A program made the position numbers and the translations under genes. A DNA stretch of 64,000 bases from Diphasiastrum complanatum. Its lineage: Eukaryota > Streptophyta > Lycopodiopsida > Lycopodiales > Lycopodiaceae. The stretch lies in contig CM055102.1 of NCBI GenBank assembly GCA_029204225.1, positions 10,925,245-10,989,244 on the forward strand. Direction: 5' to 3'. This document shows, piece by piece, positions 1 through 11,150 of this stretch. Under the pieces are notes generated by a model. That model searched no databases. It was not told where the DNA came from and worked only from the letters and a program-made list of their open reading frames with translations. Positions within the stretch are counted from its first letter, which is position 1; every line of letters starts with the position of its first letter.

Positions 1-85
1 TCTTCTACTTGTGTCAATAATGTAATGTCCCAAAGCTCTCTACATGCATAGTTGCTTTTTATATATTGTGTCGTGCAAGCGCGCA

Positions 86-820
86 AGACTTTCTGCCCTC
101 ACGCTCCAAAGAGTACCAGCGAAGATCATGCAAGTACCCAGAAGTACAGATATCTGATCTGATGGAATGACGTCAGCAAATACACTCTAGGTTGTGGCTA
201 ATCTGCCACTCTTGTAATTTCTTGATTAGTTGTAGATGTTCAGTCACTCTAATTTTCAAAGTTACATAGAATGACTATATACTTGTTGGATGATACTTCA
301 TACGAGATGAAAAAGAGCATACATACAGTGTAGCAGTCTGATGCTAGTAAACAATCAAGATGAAATACAAACAAGAAGTTTGCCTACGTGCGAGACGAGT
401 TCTATGATCAGGATCCATAGAGATCCACAAGTTCGCTAGTAAGCGAGACATCTATTAGTGAGAGAACTATATTTCTCTCATGCCAACGCATTGCGTGGAT
501 CTTCATGCAGTGCTTGAAGAATCAAAGAAAATCAATAGATGATCTTGTAGCCATTGTGCACATGTCTTCTTTTATGTTGTATGATCTCGAATGCAAATGT
601 GTCTGATGTTATTCATGTGTTTGATTCTCCATTCATTTCAATTCCGCACATTGGTTGAATTTGTGGACGTGAATCAGCAGTGCCTGACTACATTCTAGAG
701 GACTGTAGGAGTGACTCAGCTGGCAGTGTCCAGCGACCACATCTAAACTCCATCCGAATCGCGTTGAATCGCAGTCGCTTCACTTTTGTGACTGTTTTGC
801 GACCGTGATTTCTTTCATCA
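86..820 (+). repeat. 5' LTR of copia A (left part missing)
   Basis: Matches the 3' LTR at about 5388-6144 almost throughout, beginning near the shared word AGACTTTCTGCCCTCACG and ending in TTTCATCA just before the primer site. It has lost about 20 bp near its end relative to the 3' copy. The two copies differ by scattered substitutions, so the insertion is not recent. Confidence 0.88.
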
Positions 821-821
821 G

Positions 822-833
822 TGGTATCAGAGC
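822..833 (+). promoter_or_regulatory. Primer-binding site of copia A (initiator tRNA-Met)
   Basis: TGGTATCAGAGC, complementary to the 3' end of plant initiator tRNA-Met, sits one base after the LTR terminal CA. This is where minus-strand DNA synthesis would be primed. Confidence 0.9.
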
Positions 834-938
834 CTACCTATCTTGTTAATAGTCTGATGTAGCCAAGAAGCTATCATATCCAGGAGGCCAAGCATTCAGA
901 CAAACAACCATCAACAAGAGAACAGACTCCAAGAAGCA

Positions 939-1860
939 ATGGCTTCAATCAGCAGCATGCAGAGCAAGATCTGCACAATTCTTGATTCTTCAAGATCTAA
1001 CTTTCTAGCCTAGAAAGTTAAGACATCAATGATACTCAAGGGCGAAGGTTTATTCCCCTGGGTGGATGGCACAGAAGAGATGCCTACAACATCAGGCAAG
1101 GAACTACGTGAATGGAGGGAGAAAAACGACAAGGCAGTAGCCTTGCTATCATCTTCCATCGAAGATAGTCTCACGCTTGACCTGGCTACACTCTCTAAAG
1201 CTAAGGAGATGTGGGATGCATTGCTTGCCAGATTTTAGAGGAAATCAAGAAGTCAAATCATGATGTTGGAAGATCAGTTGACGAATCTACAGTGGGATGG
1301 GAAGGACCTCACTTCTTTCGTAAGGAAGATGAAGGATCTGTTTCTATCACTATATAACTCTGGAGCAGAGAACGTAGTGTCAGATGAGAAGAAACTCACG
1401 TACATGTTGAGAGCCTTACCCAGATCATTCCAGACAACAAGAATCCTGCTTGTGAAAGACCCTACCATGAACCTCGAAAAGGCGATTATCAAGATTCGAG
1501 AGGAAGTCGAGGCCAAAGAACATATTGATCACAAGGATGGTTTTGACCAGGCCCTCTATGGCAACAAAGAAAAATTCAAGAAACAATTTAAGCCTAAGAG
1601 GGAGTTGAATCAAAGGCAGGATCGTAGTCAGCAAGCAAAGGAATCAAACAAAAGCAACTGGAAGAGCAAAGGAAGGTCGAAGCAGCAAGGTGCAGAAAAG
1701 AAGACTTGCGTGAGATGCAGAAGAGACGGGCATACAGTAGATACATGCTATCTCAACCCAAGATTGAGTGTATCCATTGCCATAAGAAGGGTCACACAAC
1801 CGTGGATTGCTACCAGAACCCAAGAAACAAATCAGCACAGAACAAACAAGAGAACAGCAA
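939..1860 (+). pseudogene. gag: Copia A gag (capsid/nucleocapsid) remnant
   Basis: Structural protein that would form the virus-like particle. The frame starts at an ATG reading MASISSMQSKICTILDSS and has the copia gag (UBN2-like) pattern with a conserved PWVDGTEE stretch. Stops occur at about 1014 and 1236. Two CCHC zinc knuckles follow each other: CVRCRRDGHTVDTC (1707-1748) and CIHCHKKGHTTVDC (1769-1810), both C-x2-C-x4-H-x4-C. One base has been lost between them, putting the second knuckle in another frame; in copia B they are in one frame, 63 bases apart. Confidence 0.88.
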
Positions 1861-4800
1861 TAGTTCATCCTATGTCGAGGAGCTCGAGAGCTCGAAGATG
1901 GCCAAAGAAAGAACAAACAGAAACTGTTCGACCGCCTATATCTGTGAAGACGTGTGTGCAGCATCAACATCTGACACACATGAGGTGATTCTGGATTCAA
2001 GAGCTACCTCACACTTCGTGACATCAAGACAAATAATGTCTGATTTTAGAAGTGTAGATCCTTCAAGATTCATAGTTCTTGGAGATGGATCTAGACATCA
2101 AGTGAACGGTATTGGCTCACTGTGGCTCAACACCAACGATAGAGACAGATGACTCAAAGATGTTCTGTTCGTGCCTACTCTGCAACAAGACTTGCTTTCT
2201 GTATCAAGAATAGTAGATGCAGGGATGCGTGTGACATTTTTTGACGAAGCATGCAATGTGATTGACGCCAGTACCAGTACTCTGATCGCTCAAGGCATAA
2301 GGAAAGGAAACCTATATCATCTAAAGGTACGCCTACCTGCAGATCAGGTGCATCAGACTCATGATGACTCGTCAGACACTCTGTGGCACAGAAGACTCTG
2401 CCACATGAACTCAATGGCACTTTACCAAGCAAGCCATCATGGAGCGATAACAAGGGTCAGCATCTCAAATGCAACCAGCTCGACCGTGTGATGCATGTTT
2501 GAAGGGCAAGATGTCACGCACTCCATTAATTAAAGACTCCTATAGAACGACTAAGATTCTGGAGTTAGTGCGTTCTGACATCTGCGGACCATTCAATGTG
2601 ATCTTAGTAGGAGGTTCAAAGTATAGTATAACCTTCATTGATGATTATAACAAATTTGCCAGTGTATTTTATTCAGAATAAATCTGAAGCACTTGACAAA
2701 TTCACAGAATATGTGAATTGGGCTGAAATATGTATAGCCAACAAGGTTAAGCAGATCAGGATAGATTGAGGTGGCGAATACATCTCGAATCGCTTCACTG
2801 ACTTCTACAATGATCATGGCATCATTCACAGAAGGACTGCAGCCTACACGTCGCAGCACAATGGTGTTGTTGAAAGAAAGAACAGGACCCTGATGGAAGC
2901 TGCTAGATGCATGATGGGCTACTCGAAAGCTCCAAGGGGACTGTGGGCTGAAGCAGTAGCTACAACCACATACATCCTGAACAGGACAGGCAAGTCTGTG
3001 GCCCACACATGACACTACATGAGCTATGGTGGGGGTAGAAAGCCCAATCTGTCTCACGTCAGAATCTTTTGTTATGCACTTATGCACATATTTCTGATAA
3101 GCTCCGAAAGAAGCTTGATGAGAAAGCCGAGCAGGAATTTCTGGTAGGTTACGACAACAACTCGTCATACTACAGAATCTACATGCCAGACACGAACACT
3201 GTGAAAATAGTGAGAGATGTCAGATTTGATGAGAGTAGGACAATGGCCAATGATGATCCTGTCAGCTACGAAGTTCTGGAGAGACAATACTATGACATGC
3301 TACCAGTGATAGAGGGAGTAGAGGACGAACACAAAAATAAAAATTTTCGAGTCGTCTCCTATTCGAGTGACAAATGTGAAGAAGAAAAATTCGAGAGGCA
3401 GTTTGCTGTTGCAGTTCCTATTAACCAAGATGGTTCCGGACTGAGCAGAGCAGGAAAAGGCAAAGGCATTGCTATCCCAGGAGGATCTCCTAGAAGGTCA
3501 ACAAGACCACGAAGAGCGCCAGCAAGATATGTGCCAGGCAGCTCAACTTCCATATCAGAAGAGTTCTGCGGATTCAATGACAAACCACAAACTTTCGAGG
3601 AAGTGATTGAAAGACCAGAAAAGGACAGATGGATCCAAGCCATGAACAAAGAGATGGAGGTAATGAGGAAGAACCAGGTATGGACGTTGGAGCCATTACC
3701 ACATAAGCACAAAACTGTCAAATACAAATGGATTTTCAAGCTCAAATACGGACCGGATGAGAACATCACGAAATACGAGACAAGACTGGTAGCGAAGGAA
3801 TTTTCTCAGAGATATGATATTGACTACTCTGAAACCTTTTCTCCTGTCATCAAACATTTGTCCCTACGTCTGTTATTTGCATATGCAGCAGCTTATGACC
3901 TTAGGATCCACATTGTGGACGAGAAGCCTAGCCTTCTTGCATGGCAAACTAGACGAAGAGGTCTATATGGATCAACCCCCAGGATATGTCTCGAATTCAC
4001 TTCCTGACTATGCATGCAGAATGCATAGAAGCATCTACGGTCTGAAACAATCAGTCCGACAATGGTACAAGAAGAAAGATCAAGCCCTAAAATCATTAGG
4101 ATTCAAGCCTCTCTTGGTTGATTTCAATGTATATGTTAGAGTTATAGATGGGCAGATCATCATCATGGCTATATATGTGGACGACACTCTGATACTTTGC
4201 AGGAGTGAGCAGCTAATTGCTGAAGTGAAGACAAACATCTCTAAACATTTCGAGATCGTGGATTTGGGAGAAGCCAGGTGTTACCTAGGCTTAGAAATTG
4301 AATGGGACTACGAGGGAGGTACGCTACACCTTCACAAGTCCAGATACACCCAGAAGATCCTAGAGGACTTTGGGATGCTGAACTGCAAAGGAGCGAATAC
4401 TCCAATGCTCGTAGGGACGGTGCTGACAAATGATGACTATCCGAAGACTGAGGAAGAGAGAGAACAGATGTAGCTCACACCTTACAGGAAGCTGATAGGA
4501 TCACTGATGTACCTTGCAGACAACACACGTCTTGATATCGCTTATGCAGTATTCAAGATGAGCCAATTATGCACGAATCTAGGCTCGACACATTGAAAGA
4601 TTGCAAAACACATCTTTCAATATCTTCAACTAACGAGGGATTATGGCTTGTGTTATTGTCATGATGCAAGTTTCAGGATACTTTCCTACAGCGATGCTAG
4701 CTGGGCATCTCTGAAGGACGATTGTAAAAGCATCTCAGGAGGATTCACCATCACATCAGGAGCAGCAGTTCTCTGGATCAACAAGAAACAGACGATCGTG

Positions 4801-5160
4801 GCCCAGTCATCCTGCGAAGCAGAATATGTTGCAACTGGAAAGATGGCCAACGAGATAATCTGGCTAAGGTAGTTCTTGGACAAATTGGGCGAAACAAGGA
4901 ACGAGCCTCTGGTCTTGCAGATGGACAACACCTTTGCAATACACCTCACGAAAGATCCCGTGTTCCATTCCAAAATGAAGCACATTGCGATCAAGTACCA
5001 CTTGATCAGGGATCTAATTGAAAAGAAGATGTTGCAGACCACCTTCATCGGAACGAAGGACATGGTTGCTGATATCTTCACCAAAGCCCTGGACAAAAGA
5101 CTCTTTGAGACAGAGGAGCAGTCTCGGGATCGTAAAGCTATCATGCTTTGGGAGGGAGCT
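1861..5160 (+). pseudogene. pol: Copia A pol (protease-integrase-RT-RNase H) remnant
   Basis: Domains in order: protease (ILDSRATSHFV near 2000, where the catalytic DSG has become DSR); GAG-pre-integrase (LWHRRLCHMN near 2380); integrase core (SDICGPFN near 2575, then a stop at 2767-2769 in the DRGGEY motif); RT from about 3600 with KWIFKLK, a Q-Y-DIDY-ETFSPV stretch and YVDDTLIL near 4165; RNase H with YSDASWAS near 4690 and the terminal DMVADIFTKAL near 5065. At least six frameshifts or stops interrupt it, and the mutated protease and integrase motifs make activity impossible. Confidence 0.92.
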
Positions 5161-5172
5161 GAAAAAACAAAA

Positions 5173-6144
5173 TGTTTCTAATTACAAAGCTTTGCTAGCT
5201 TTCAGCCCTCTACCTGACGAAGATGTTCGCGAACACAAAAGTCAAGAGACACGAAGCACAAAAGTTTCGCGAACACTTGATGAAAAGACACAAACACAAA
5301 AGACTCACGAACGAGAATCCTTTTGCAGTCGAGCACGAGAAAGTCAGACGACGGAAATGAAACCAACTACGCGACACGAAAAATGTCGTGAAAGACTTTC
5401 TGCCCTCACGCTCCAAAGAGTACCAGCGAAGATCATGCAAGTACCCAAGAGTACAGATATCTGATCTGATGGCATGACGTCAGCAGATACACTCTAGGTC
5501 ATGGTAATCTACCACTCTTGTAATTTCTTGATTAGTTGTAGATGTTTAGTCACTCTAATCTTAAAAGTTACATAGAATGACTATATACTTGTTGGATGAT
5601 ACTTGATACGAGATGACAGAGCACATGTATAGTGTAGCACTCTGATGCTAGTAAGCAATCAAGACGAGATACAGACAAGAAGTCTCCCTACGTGCGAGAC
5701 AAGTTCTATGATCAGGATCCATAGAGATCCACAAGTCCGCTAGTAAGCGAGACATCTATTAGTGAGAGAACTATATTTCTCTCATGCCAACGCACTGTGT
5801 GGATCTTCATGCAGTGTTTGAAGAATCAAAGAAAATCAATAGATGATCTTGTAGCCATTGTGCACATGTCTTCTTTTATGTTGTATGATCTCGACTGCAA
5901 ATGTGTCTGCTGTTATTTGTGTGTCTGATTCTCCATTCATTTCAATTCCGCACATTGATTGAATTTGTTGAATGCTGCATTAATTTATAAACGTAGATTA
6001 GCAGTGTCTGACTACATTCTGGAAGACTGTAGGAGTGACTCAGCTGGTAGTGTCCACCGACCACATCTGAACTCCATCCGAATCGTATTGAATCGCGGTT
6101 GCTTTGCTTTCGCGATTGTTTCGCGACCACGATTTCTTTCATCA
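5173..6144 (+). repeat. 3' LTR of copia A
   Basis: Begins TGTTTCTAATTACAAAG just after the purine-rich GGGAGGGAGCTGAAAAAAC tract (polypurine tract) and ends TTTCATCA. Same start word and tract occur at 16405-16446 in copia B. It contains many CGAACAC/GCGAACAC words in its first third and TGACGTCA-like elements near 5475. Length 972 bp. Confidence 0.88.
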
Positions 6145-6543
6145 GAGACTAAGCCATGGGAAGTATGATGAATAGAAACTCTTCTGTTGGATGGCTATGG
6201 AGAGAAAATATTGAATTGGTTACAAGCGGCTATAGGATTGATGTCACTTTGTTGTGAGTTGGTATTTCTAAGTGTTGACGTAAGATTGTCTACATTTGGG
6301 TCTTTATATAGGTTGTTATCATCATGATGAGAGTGAAGTGACATGGTTTAGGTGGAGCTAATTTTTTCTTTTTATCTAGGATAATAGTAATTTTTTGAAC
6401 AAAGGTGATGATTTATGCACTTCTAACATGGTATCAGAGCCAAGTTAGACCTAACAGTTTATGGTGTCAAAGCCATGGTTAGGTGGCCCAAGTTGTGGGG
6501 CAAGTGACGGCTAGGACCCCAACCAAGTGTGGCTTGAGGGGGG

Positions 6544-6687
6544 TGTTGGAATATCAATCCACACTATAGAGAGAACTATCAAACAGGGTGGATAGCTCAG
6601 TGGTAGAGCATCCCATCCGGTATGAGGGAGGTCCTGGATTCGAATCCTAGTCTGTCCATCCGTATTATGATTTATGGATTTCCAACA
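6544..6687 (+). repeat. 144-bp LTR with embedded tRNA-like sequence
   Basis: Bounded by TGTTGGAA and TTCCAACA and preceded by a G-rich polypurine tract, so it has LTR ends. Half of it (6586-6658) is a tRNA-like sequence. Immediately downstream, after one G, lies the primer site of copia B rather than flanking DNA, so this LTR is physically in the 5' LTR position for copia B although copia B's own 3' LTR (16430-17423) is unrelated to it. Confidence 0.6.
6586..6658 (+). tRNA. tRNA-like sequence inside the short LTR (probably a pseudo-tRNA)
   Basis: Folds as a cloverleaf of 72 bases plus discriminator: acceptor GGGTGGA pairs with TCTGTCC using three G-U pairs; T8, A9; D arm GCTC-AGTGGTA-GAGC perfect; anticodon arm TCCCA/TGAGG with one mismatch around the loop TCCGGTA; T arm CTGGA-TTCGAAT-CCTAG with one mismatch. 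Box A (TAGCTCAGTGG) and box B (GATTCGAATCC) are near consensus, so pol III recruitment is plausible. C at position 33 instead of U and weak stems argue against a working tRNA. A tRNA-derived SINE head is the main alternative. Confidence 0.55.
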
Positions 6688-6688
6688 G

Positions 6689-6700
6689 TGGCATCAGAGC
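6689..6700 (+). promoter_or_regulatory. Primer-binding site of copia B
   Basis: TGGCATCAGAGC, one change from the tRNA-Met site of copia A. The following leader (CGGACATAGCCGAGAAGCTA) matches the copia A leader, which fixes this as the start of the copia B internal region. Confidence 0.85.
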
Positions 6701-6783
6701 CACCCTGTCATATTCGGACATAGCCGAGAAGCTAGCAGATCCAGACAATCAAACATCAACAAGAAAACAGACTTTAAGAAACA

Positions 6784-7720
6784 ATGGCTTCAATCAACAG
6801 CATGTAGAACAAGATCTGCACTATACTTAATTCTTTAGGATCTAGCTTTCTAGCCTGGAAAGTTAAGACATCTTTGATACTCAAGGACGAAAGACTCTTC
6901 CCCTAGGTGGATGGCACAGAAGAAATGCCTACGACAACAGGCAAGGAGCTACGCGAATGGAGGGAGAAAAATGACAAGGTAGTAGCCTTGCTATCATCTT
7001 CCATCGAAGATAGCCTTACACTTGACCTAGCTACACTCTCCAAGGCTAAGGAGATGTGGGATGCACTGCTCACAAGATTTCAAACGAAATTCAAAAGTCA
7101 GATTATGATGCTGGAAGATCGGCTGACAAATCTGTAGTGGGATGGAAAAGACCTCACCTCTTTCGTGAGAAAGATGAAGGATTTGTTTCTATTACTACAC
7201 AACTAAAGAGCGGAGAACGTAGTATTAGTTGAGAAGCAGCTCACATATCTGTTGAGAGCCTTACCCAGATCTTTCTAGACAACATGAACCCTGCTTGCGA
7301 AAGATCCTACCATGAACCTCGAAAAGGCGATTGTCGAGATTCGAGAGGAAGTCGAGGCCAGAGAGTATCTTGATCACAAAGATGGTTCTGACCAGGCACT
7401 CTATGGCAACATAGAAAAATCAAAGAAACAGTTCAAGCCTAAGAGGGAGTTGAATTAGAGGCAAGATCGTGACCAGCAAGCAGAGGGGACCAGCAAAAGC
7501 AACTAGAAGACCAAGGGGAGGTCGAAATGACAAGATGCTGACAAGAAGACTTGCACGAGATGCAGAAGAGATGGGCATACAGTAGCTACCTGCTGGCTCA
7601 ATCCCAAGATTGAGTGTATCCATTGCCATAAGAAGGGCCATGCAGCCATGGATTGCCGCCAGAACCCAAGAAACAGATCAGCACAGAACAGACAGGAAAA
7701 CGATAATAGTTCTTCCTATG
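6784..7720 (+). pseudogene. gag: Copia B gag remnant with tandem zinc knuckles
   Basis: Begins ATGGCTTCAATCAACAGC like copia A gag. Stops occur at about 6806, 6904 and 7135 and frameshifts follow. The two CCHC knuckles are intact and in one frame: CTRCRRDGHTVATC and CIHCHKKGHAAMDC at 7552-7656, joined by a short WLNPKIE linker. The knuckle pair would be the RNA-binding nucleocapsid part. Confidence 0.87.
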
Positions 7721-9453
7721 TTGAGGAGCCCGAGATCTTGAAGATGGGTGAAGAAAGAATGAACAAAAATTGTTCAACCGCCTACATCTGTTAAGATGTG
7801 TGTGCAGCATCAACGTCTAACACGCACGAAGTGATCCTGGATTTAGGAGCCACCTCGCACTTCGTGACATCAAGACGAATCATGTCTGATTTCAGACGTG
7901 CAGATCCCTCAAGATTCATAGTTCCTGGAGATGGATCCAGACATCAAGTGAACGGTATTGTTTCACTCTGGCTCAACACCAACGGCAGAGACAGACGACT
8001 CAAAGACGTTCTATTTGTGCCAACTCTGTAGCAGGACCTGCTCTCTGTAGCAAGAATAGCAGATGCAGGGATGCATGTGACGTTTTCTAACGAAGCATGC
8101 AACGTGATTGATGCCAGCACCAACACTCTCATTGCTCAAGGCAGAAGAAAAGGAAACCTATATGTATGCCTACTTGCAGATCAAGTGCATCAGACTCATG
8201 ATGACTCGCCAGACACTCTGTGGCACAGAAGACTCTTCCACATGAACTCAATGACACTCTACCAGTCAAGTCATCATGGAGCAATAACAGGGGTCAGCAT
8301 CTCAAATGCAACCAATTTGACCACCTGTGATGCATGTTTGAAAGGCAAGATGTCATGCAGACCATTCGTCAAAGACTCCTACAGAACGACAAAGATTCTA
8401 GAGCTGGTGCACTTTGACATCTGTGGTCCATTCAACGTTATCTTAGTAGGAGGTTCAAAATATTATATAACCTTCATTGATGATTATAGCAAGTTTTTCA
8501 GAGTGTATTTTATTCAGAATAAATCTGAAGCACTCGATAGATTCATAGAATATGTGAATTGGACTGAGAGATGCACAGACAACAAGGTGAAGCAGATCAA
8601 AATAGATCGAGGTGGCGAATATATTTGAATCACTTCATTGACTTCTACAATGATCGTGACATCATTCACAGAAGAACTGCAGCCTACACACTCCAGCACA
8701 ATGGTGTTGCTGAATGAAAGAATAGGACCTTGATGGAAGCAGCCAGATGCATGATGGCATACTCGAAGGCTCCAAGGGCACTGTGGGCTGAAGTGGTAGC
8801 TATAGCCGCATACATCCAGAACAGCACAGGTAAATCTGGTGTTCCCCACACGACACCACATGAGCCATGGTGGGGTAGAAAGCCCAACCTATCTCACGTC
8901 AGAATATTTGGCTGTGCAGCATATGCACATATTCCTGATAAGATTCGCAAGAAGCTTGATGAGAAAGTCGAGCAAGGATTTCTGGTAGGTTATGACAATA
9001 ATTCGTCATACTACAGAATCTACATGCCAGACACGAACACTGTATAGCGACGAATCAGACGAAGAAAGATTCGAGAGGCAAACTACCGCCGCAGTCCCTG
9101 TAAACCAAGATGGTTCCGGACCGAGCAGATCAGACAAGGGCAAAGGCATAGCTGTTCCGGGAGGATCTCCCAGAAGGTCGACAAGACCACGAAGAGTGCC
9201 AGCAAGATTTGTGCCAAGCAGCTCAGCTTTCACATCAGAAAAATTCTGTGGGTTCAGTGGCAAACCATAGACATTCGAGGAGGCGATTGAATGTCCAGAA
9301 AAAGACAAATGGATCCAAGCCATGAACAAAGAGATGGAGTCCATGAGGAAGAACCAGGTATGGACGTTGGAGCCATTACCTCATAAGCGCAAGATTGTCA
9401 AATGCAAATGGGTTTTCAAACTCAAATATGGACCAGACGGGAGTGTGACGAAG
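7721..9453 (+). pseudogene. pol: Copia B pol, part 1 (protease, integrase, start of RT)
   Basis: Protease motif now ILDLGATSHFV (catalytic DSG changed to DLG). GAG-pre-integrase LWHRRLFHMN near 8220, integrase core FDICGPFN near 8412 and DRGGEY near 8606 followed by a stop, then AEVVAIAAYIQNSTGKSG and the FLVGYDNNSSYYRIY stretch near 8978. A deletion joins that to a serine/proline-rich linker near 9045. RT starts near 9290 (EMESMRKNQVWTLEPLPHKR) and is cut at 9453 by the inversion joint; it continues on the other strand from 11150 downwards. Confidence 0.88.
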
Positions 9454-10160
9454 CATACTACCACAAGAAAGCACTCTACACACTAGTAGCAACACTAGAG
9501 CATAAGCTAAGCAAACAAGAGAGATCTTCCCTCCACAATGGGCGCCCTACTACCCTCATGTAGATGGCCCATGGACCCCCCAATGCACTATGGAGTTCCA
9601 TGCTCATCCAATGAGAGAGAGAGAAGCCTAGGGGAGTTAAGGAATCTCCAAGAGCCTCCATAGGCTTATGGAATGTCAAGAGACTCCTTCCATAACCTAT
9701 GACTCTTTGAATGCTTTTCTTGTGGGAGTTGGGGACTCAATGGACACTTTAGAAGGGCGCCCTCCTACTAGGTCCCATTGCCCAAGTTGTGCAAGTATAC
9801 TTTGGTCCTAGACCAATAAAGTGATATGGTTCAAGGTTGAGGCCCAAGGTTTAGAAAAATAGTCATCCAATGACTTTCTAACACCTCACTAGGTTCCATA
9901 CCTCCATCCAAGGCATAGACACCTACCTGTCCTCAATCAAGGACACTAGTACCTTAATCTAAGGCACCTATCCTTAATAGTAAGGGTACCCCTTATCCAA
10001 GGGTCACGTGACCCCATACCTCCAACTAAGGTATAGTCACTTGCCTGTCCTTATCCAAGGGCACATACCCTTAATCCTAAGGGTACCTTGCCATATAGCC
10101 CCCAACACTAAATGGACTATTAGGGGTCTGAAGTACTGCTAGTTACATAAGTATGTAACA
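9454..10160 (-). repeat. 5' LTR of the nested gypsy, first two-thirds, inverted
   Basis: Reverse complement of 14953-15650 in the 3' LTR, base 10160 corresponding to the LTR start TGTTACAT. It ends at 9454 with GCATACTAC, the complement of the LTR word GTAGTATGC, and abuts copia B RT at 9453. Adjacent to its other end is the reversed target duplication CTGCT (10161-10165). Confidence 0.93.
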
Positions 10161-10165
10161 CTGCT

Positions 10166-11150
10166 GCTCCTGATGTGATGGTGCATCCTCCTGATACGCT
10201 TTTACAATCGTCCTTGAGAGATGCCCAGTTAGCATCGCTGTAGGAAAGTATCTTGAGACCTGCACCACGACTATAACACAAGCCATAATCCCTCGTTAAT
10301 TGAAGATATTGCAAAATTCGTTTTGCAATCTTCCAATGTGTCGAGCCTGGATTCGTGTAGAATTGGCTCATCTTGAATACTGCATAAACAATGTCAGGAC
10401 ATGTGTTGTTTACAAGGTACATCAGTGAACCTATCAGCCTCTTGTAGGGTGTGAGCTGCATCTGTTCTCTTTCTTCCTCGGTCTTTGGACAGTCGTCATT
10501 TGTTAGCACCATCCCTGCGAGCATTGGAGTGTTCACTCCTTTGCAGTTCAGCATCCCAAAGTCCTCTAGGATCTTCTGGGTGTATCTGGACTGGTGAAGG
10601 TATAACTTCCCTCCCTCATAGTCCCTTTCAATTTGTAAGCCTAGATAGCACCTGGCTTCTTCCAGATCCACTCTCGAAATGCTTCGAGATGTCTATCTTT
10701 ACTTCAGCAATTAACTGTTCACTCCTGCAAAGTATCAGAGTGTCATCCACATAAACAGCCACTATGATGATCTGCCCATCTGTAACTCTGACATGCACAT
10801 TGGAGTCAGCCAACAGAGGCTTGAATCCCAATGATTTCAGGGCCTGATCCTTCTTCTTGTACCATTGTCGGGCTGATTGCTTCAGACCGTAGATGCTTCT
10901 ATGCATTCTGCATATATAGTCAGGAAGTGAATTAGCGACAAATCCTGGGGGTTGATCCATGTAGACCTCTTCATCTAATTCGCCATGTAAGAAGGTTGTC
11001 TTCTCATCCACAATGTGGATCCTGAGGTCATAAGCTACTGCATATGCAAACAACAGACGTAGGGATGAATGTTTGACAACAGGAGAGAAGGTTTTAGAAT
11101 AGTCAATACCGTATCTCAGAGAGAAACCCTTCGCTACCAGTCTTGCCTTG
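10166..11150 (-). pseudogene. pol: Copia B pol, part 2 (RT and start of RNase H), inverted
   Basis: Reads on the minus strand as the continuation of copia B RT: LLFAYAVAYDLRIHIVDEK-type thumb/finger region, FLHGELDEEVYMDQPPGF, YGLKQSARQWYKKKDQ, the catalytic VYVDDTLIL, then RNase H with SYSDANWASLKDD, stopping at TITSGAAV where the gypsy inserted. This is the least damaged RT in the window: it reads from about 11053 to 10160 with one frameshift near 10640. The sequence picks up again at 16019 on the + strand. Confidence 0.93.

Larger units (their letters stand above)
86..6144 (+). mobile_element. Ty1/copia retrotransposon A, 5'-truncated and pseudogenised
   Basis: Order of parts is LTR, tRNA-Met primer site, gag, protease, integrase, reverse transcriptase, RNase H, polypurine tract, LTR; integrase before RT defines Ty1/copia. 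The right LTR is 972 bp but the left copy lacks about the first 220 bp, so the left end is broken near base 86 and no target duplication can be checked. Coding sequence has many stops and frameshifts. Copia B and copia C in this window belong to the same family (similar gag, polyprotein and LTR words). Bases 1-85 hold nothing I recognise. Confidence 0.93.
6185..6687 (+). mobile_element. TRIM-like short LTR element
   Basis: Seen: PBS TGGTATCAGAGC at 6429-6440, only about 103 bases of non-coding internal DNA, a GAGGGGGG polypurine tract ending at 6543, and a 144-bp terminal unit 6544-6687 starting TGTTGGAA and ending TTCCAACA (perfect inverted ends). A candidate left LTR (6185-6428) also starts TGTTGGA and ends ATGATTTATG-(C)ACTTCTAACA, resembling the end of the right one, but the middles differ. 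Such tiny non-coding elements are known as TRIMs and are mobilised by other elements' proteins. The dissimilar LTR bodies keep confidence moderate; two different elements could be abutted here. Confidence 0.55.
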
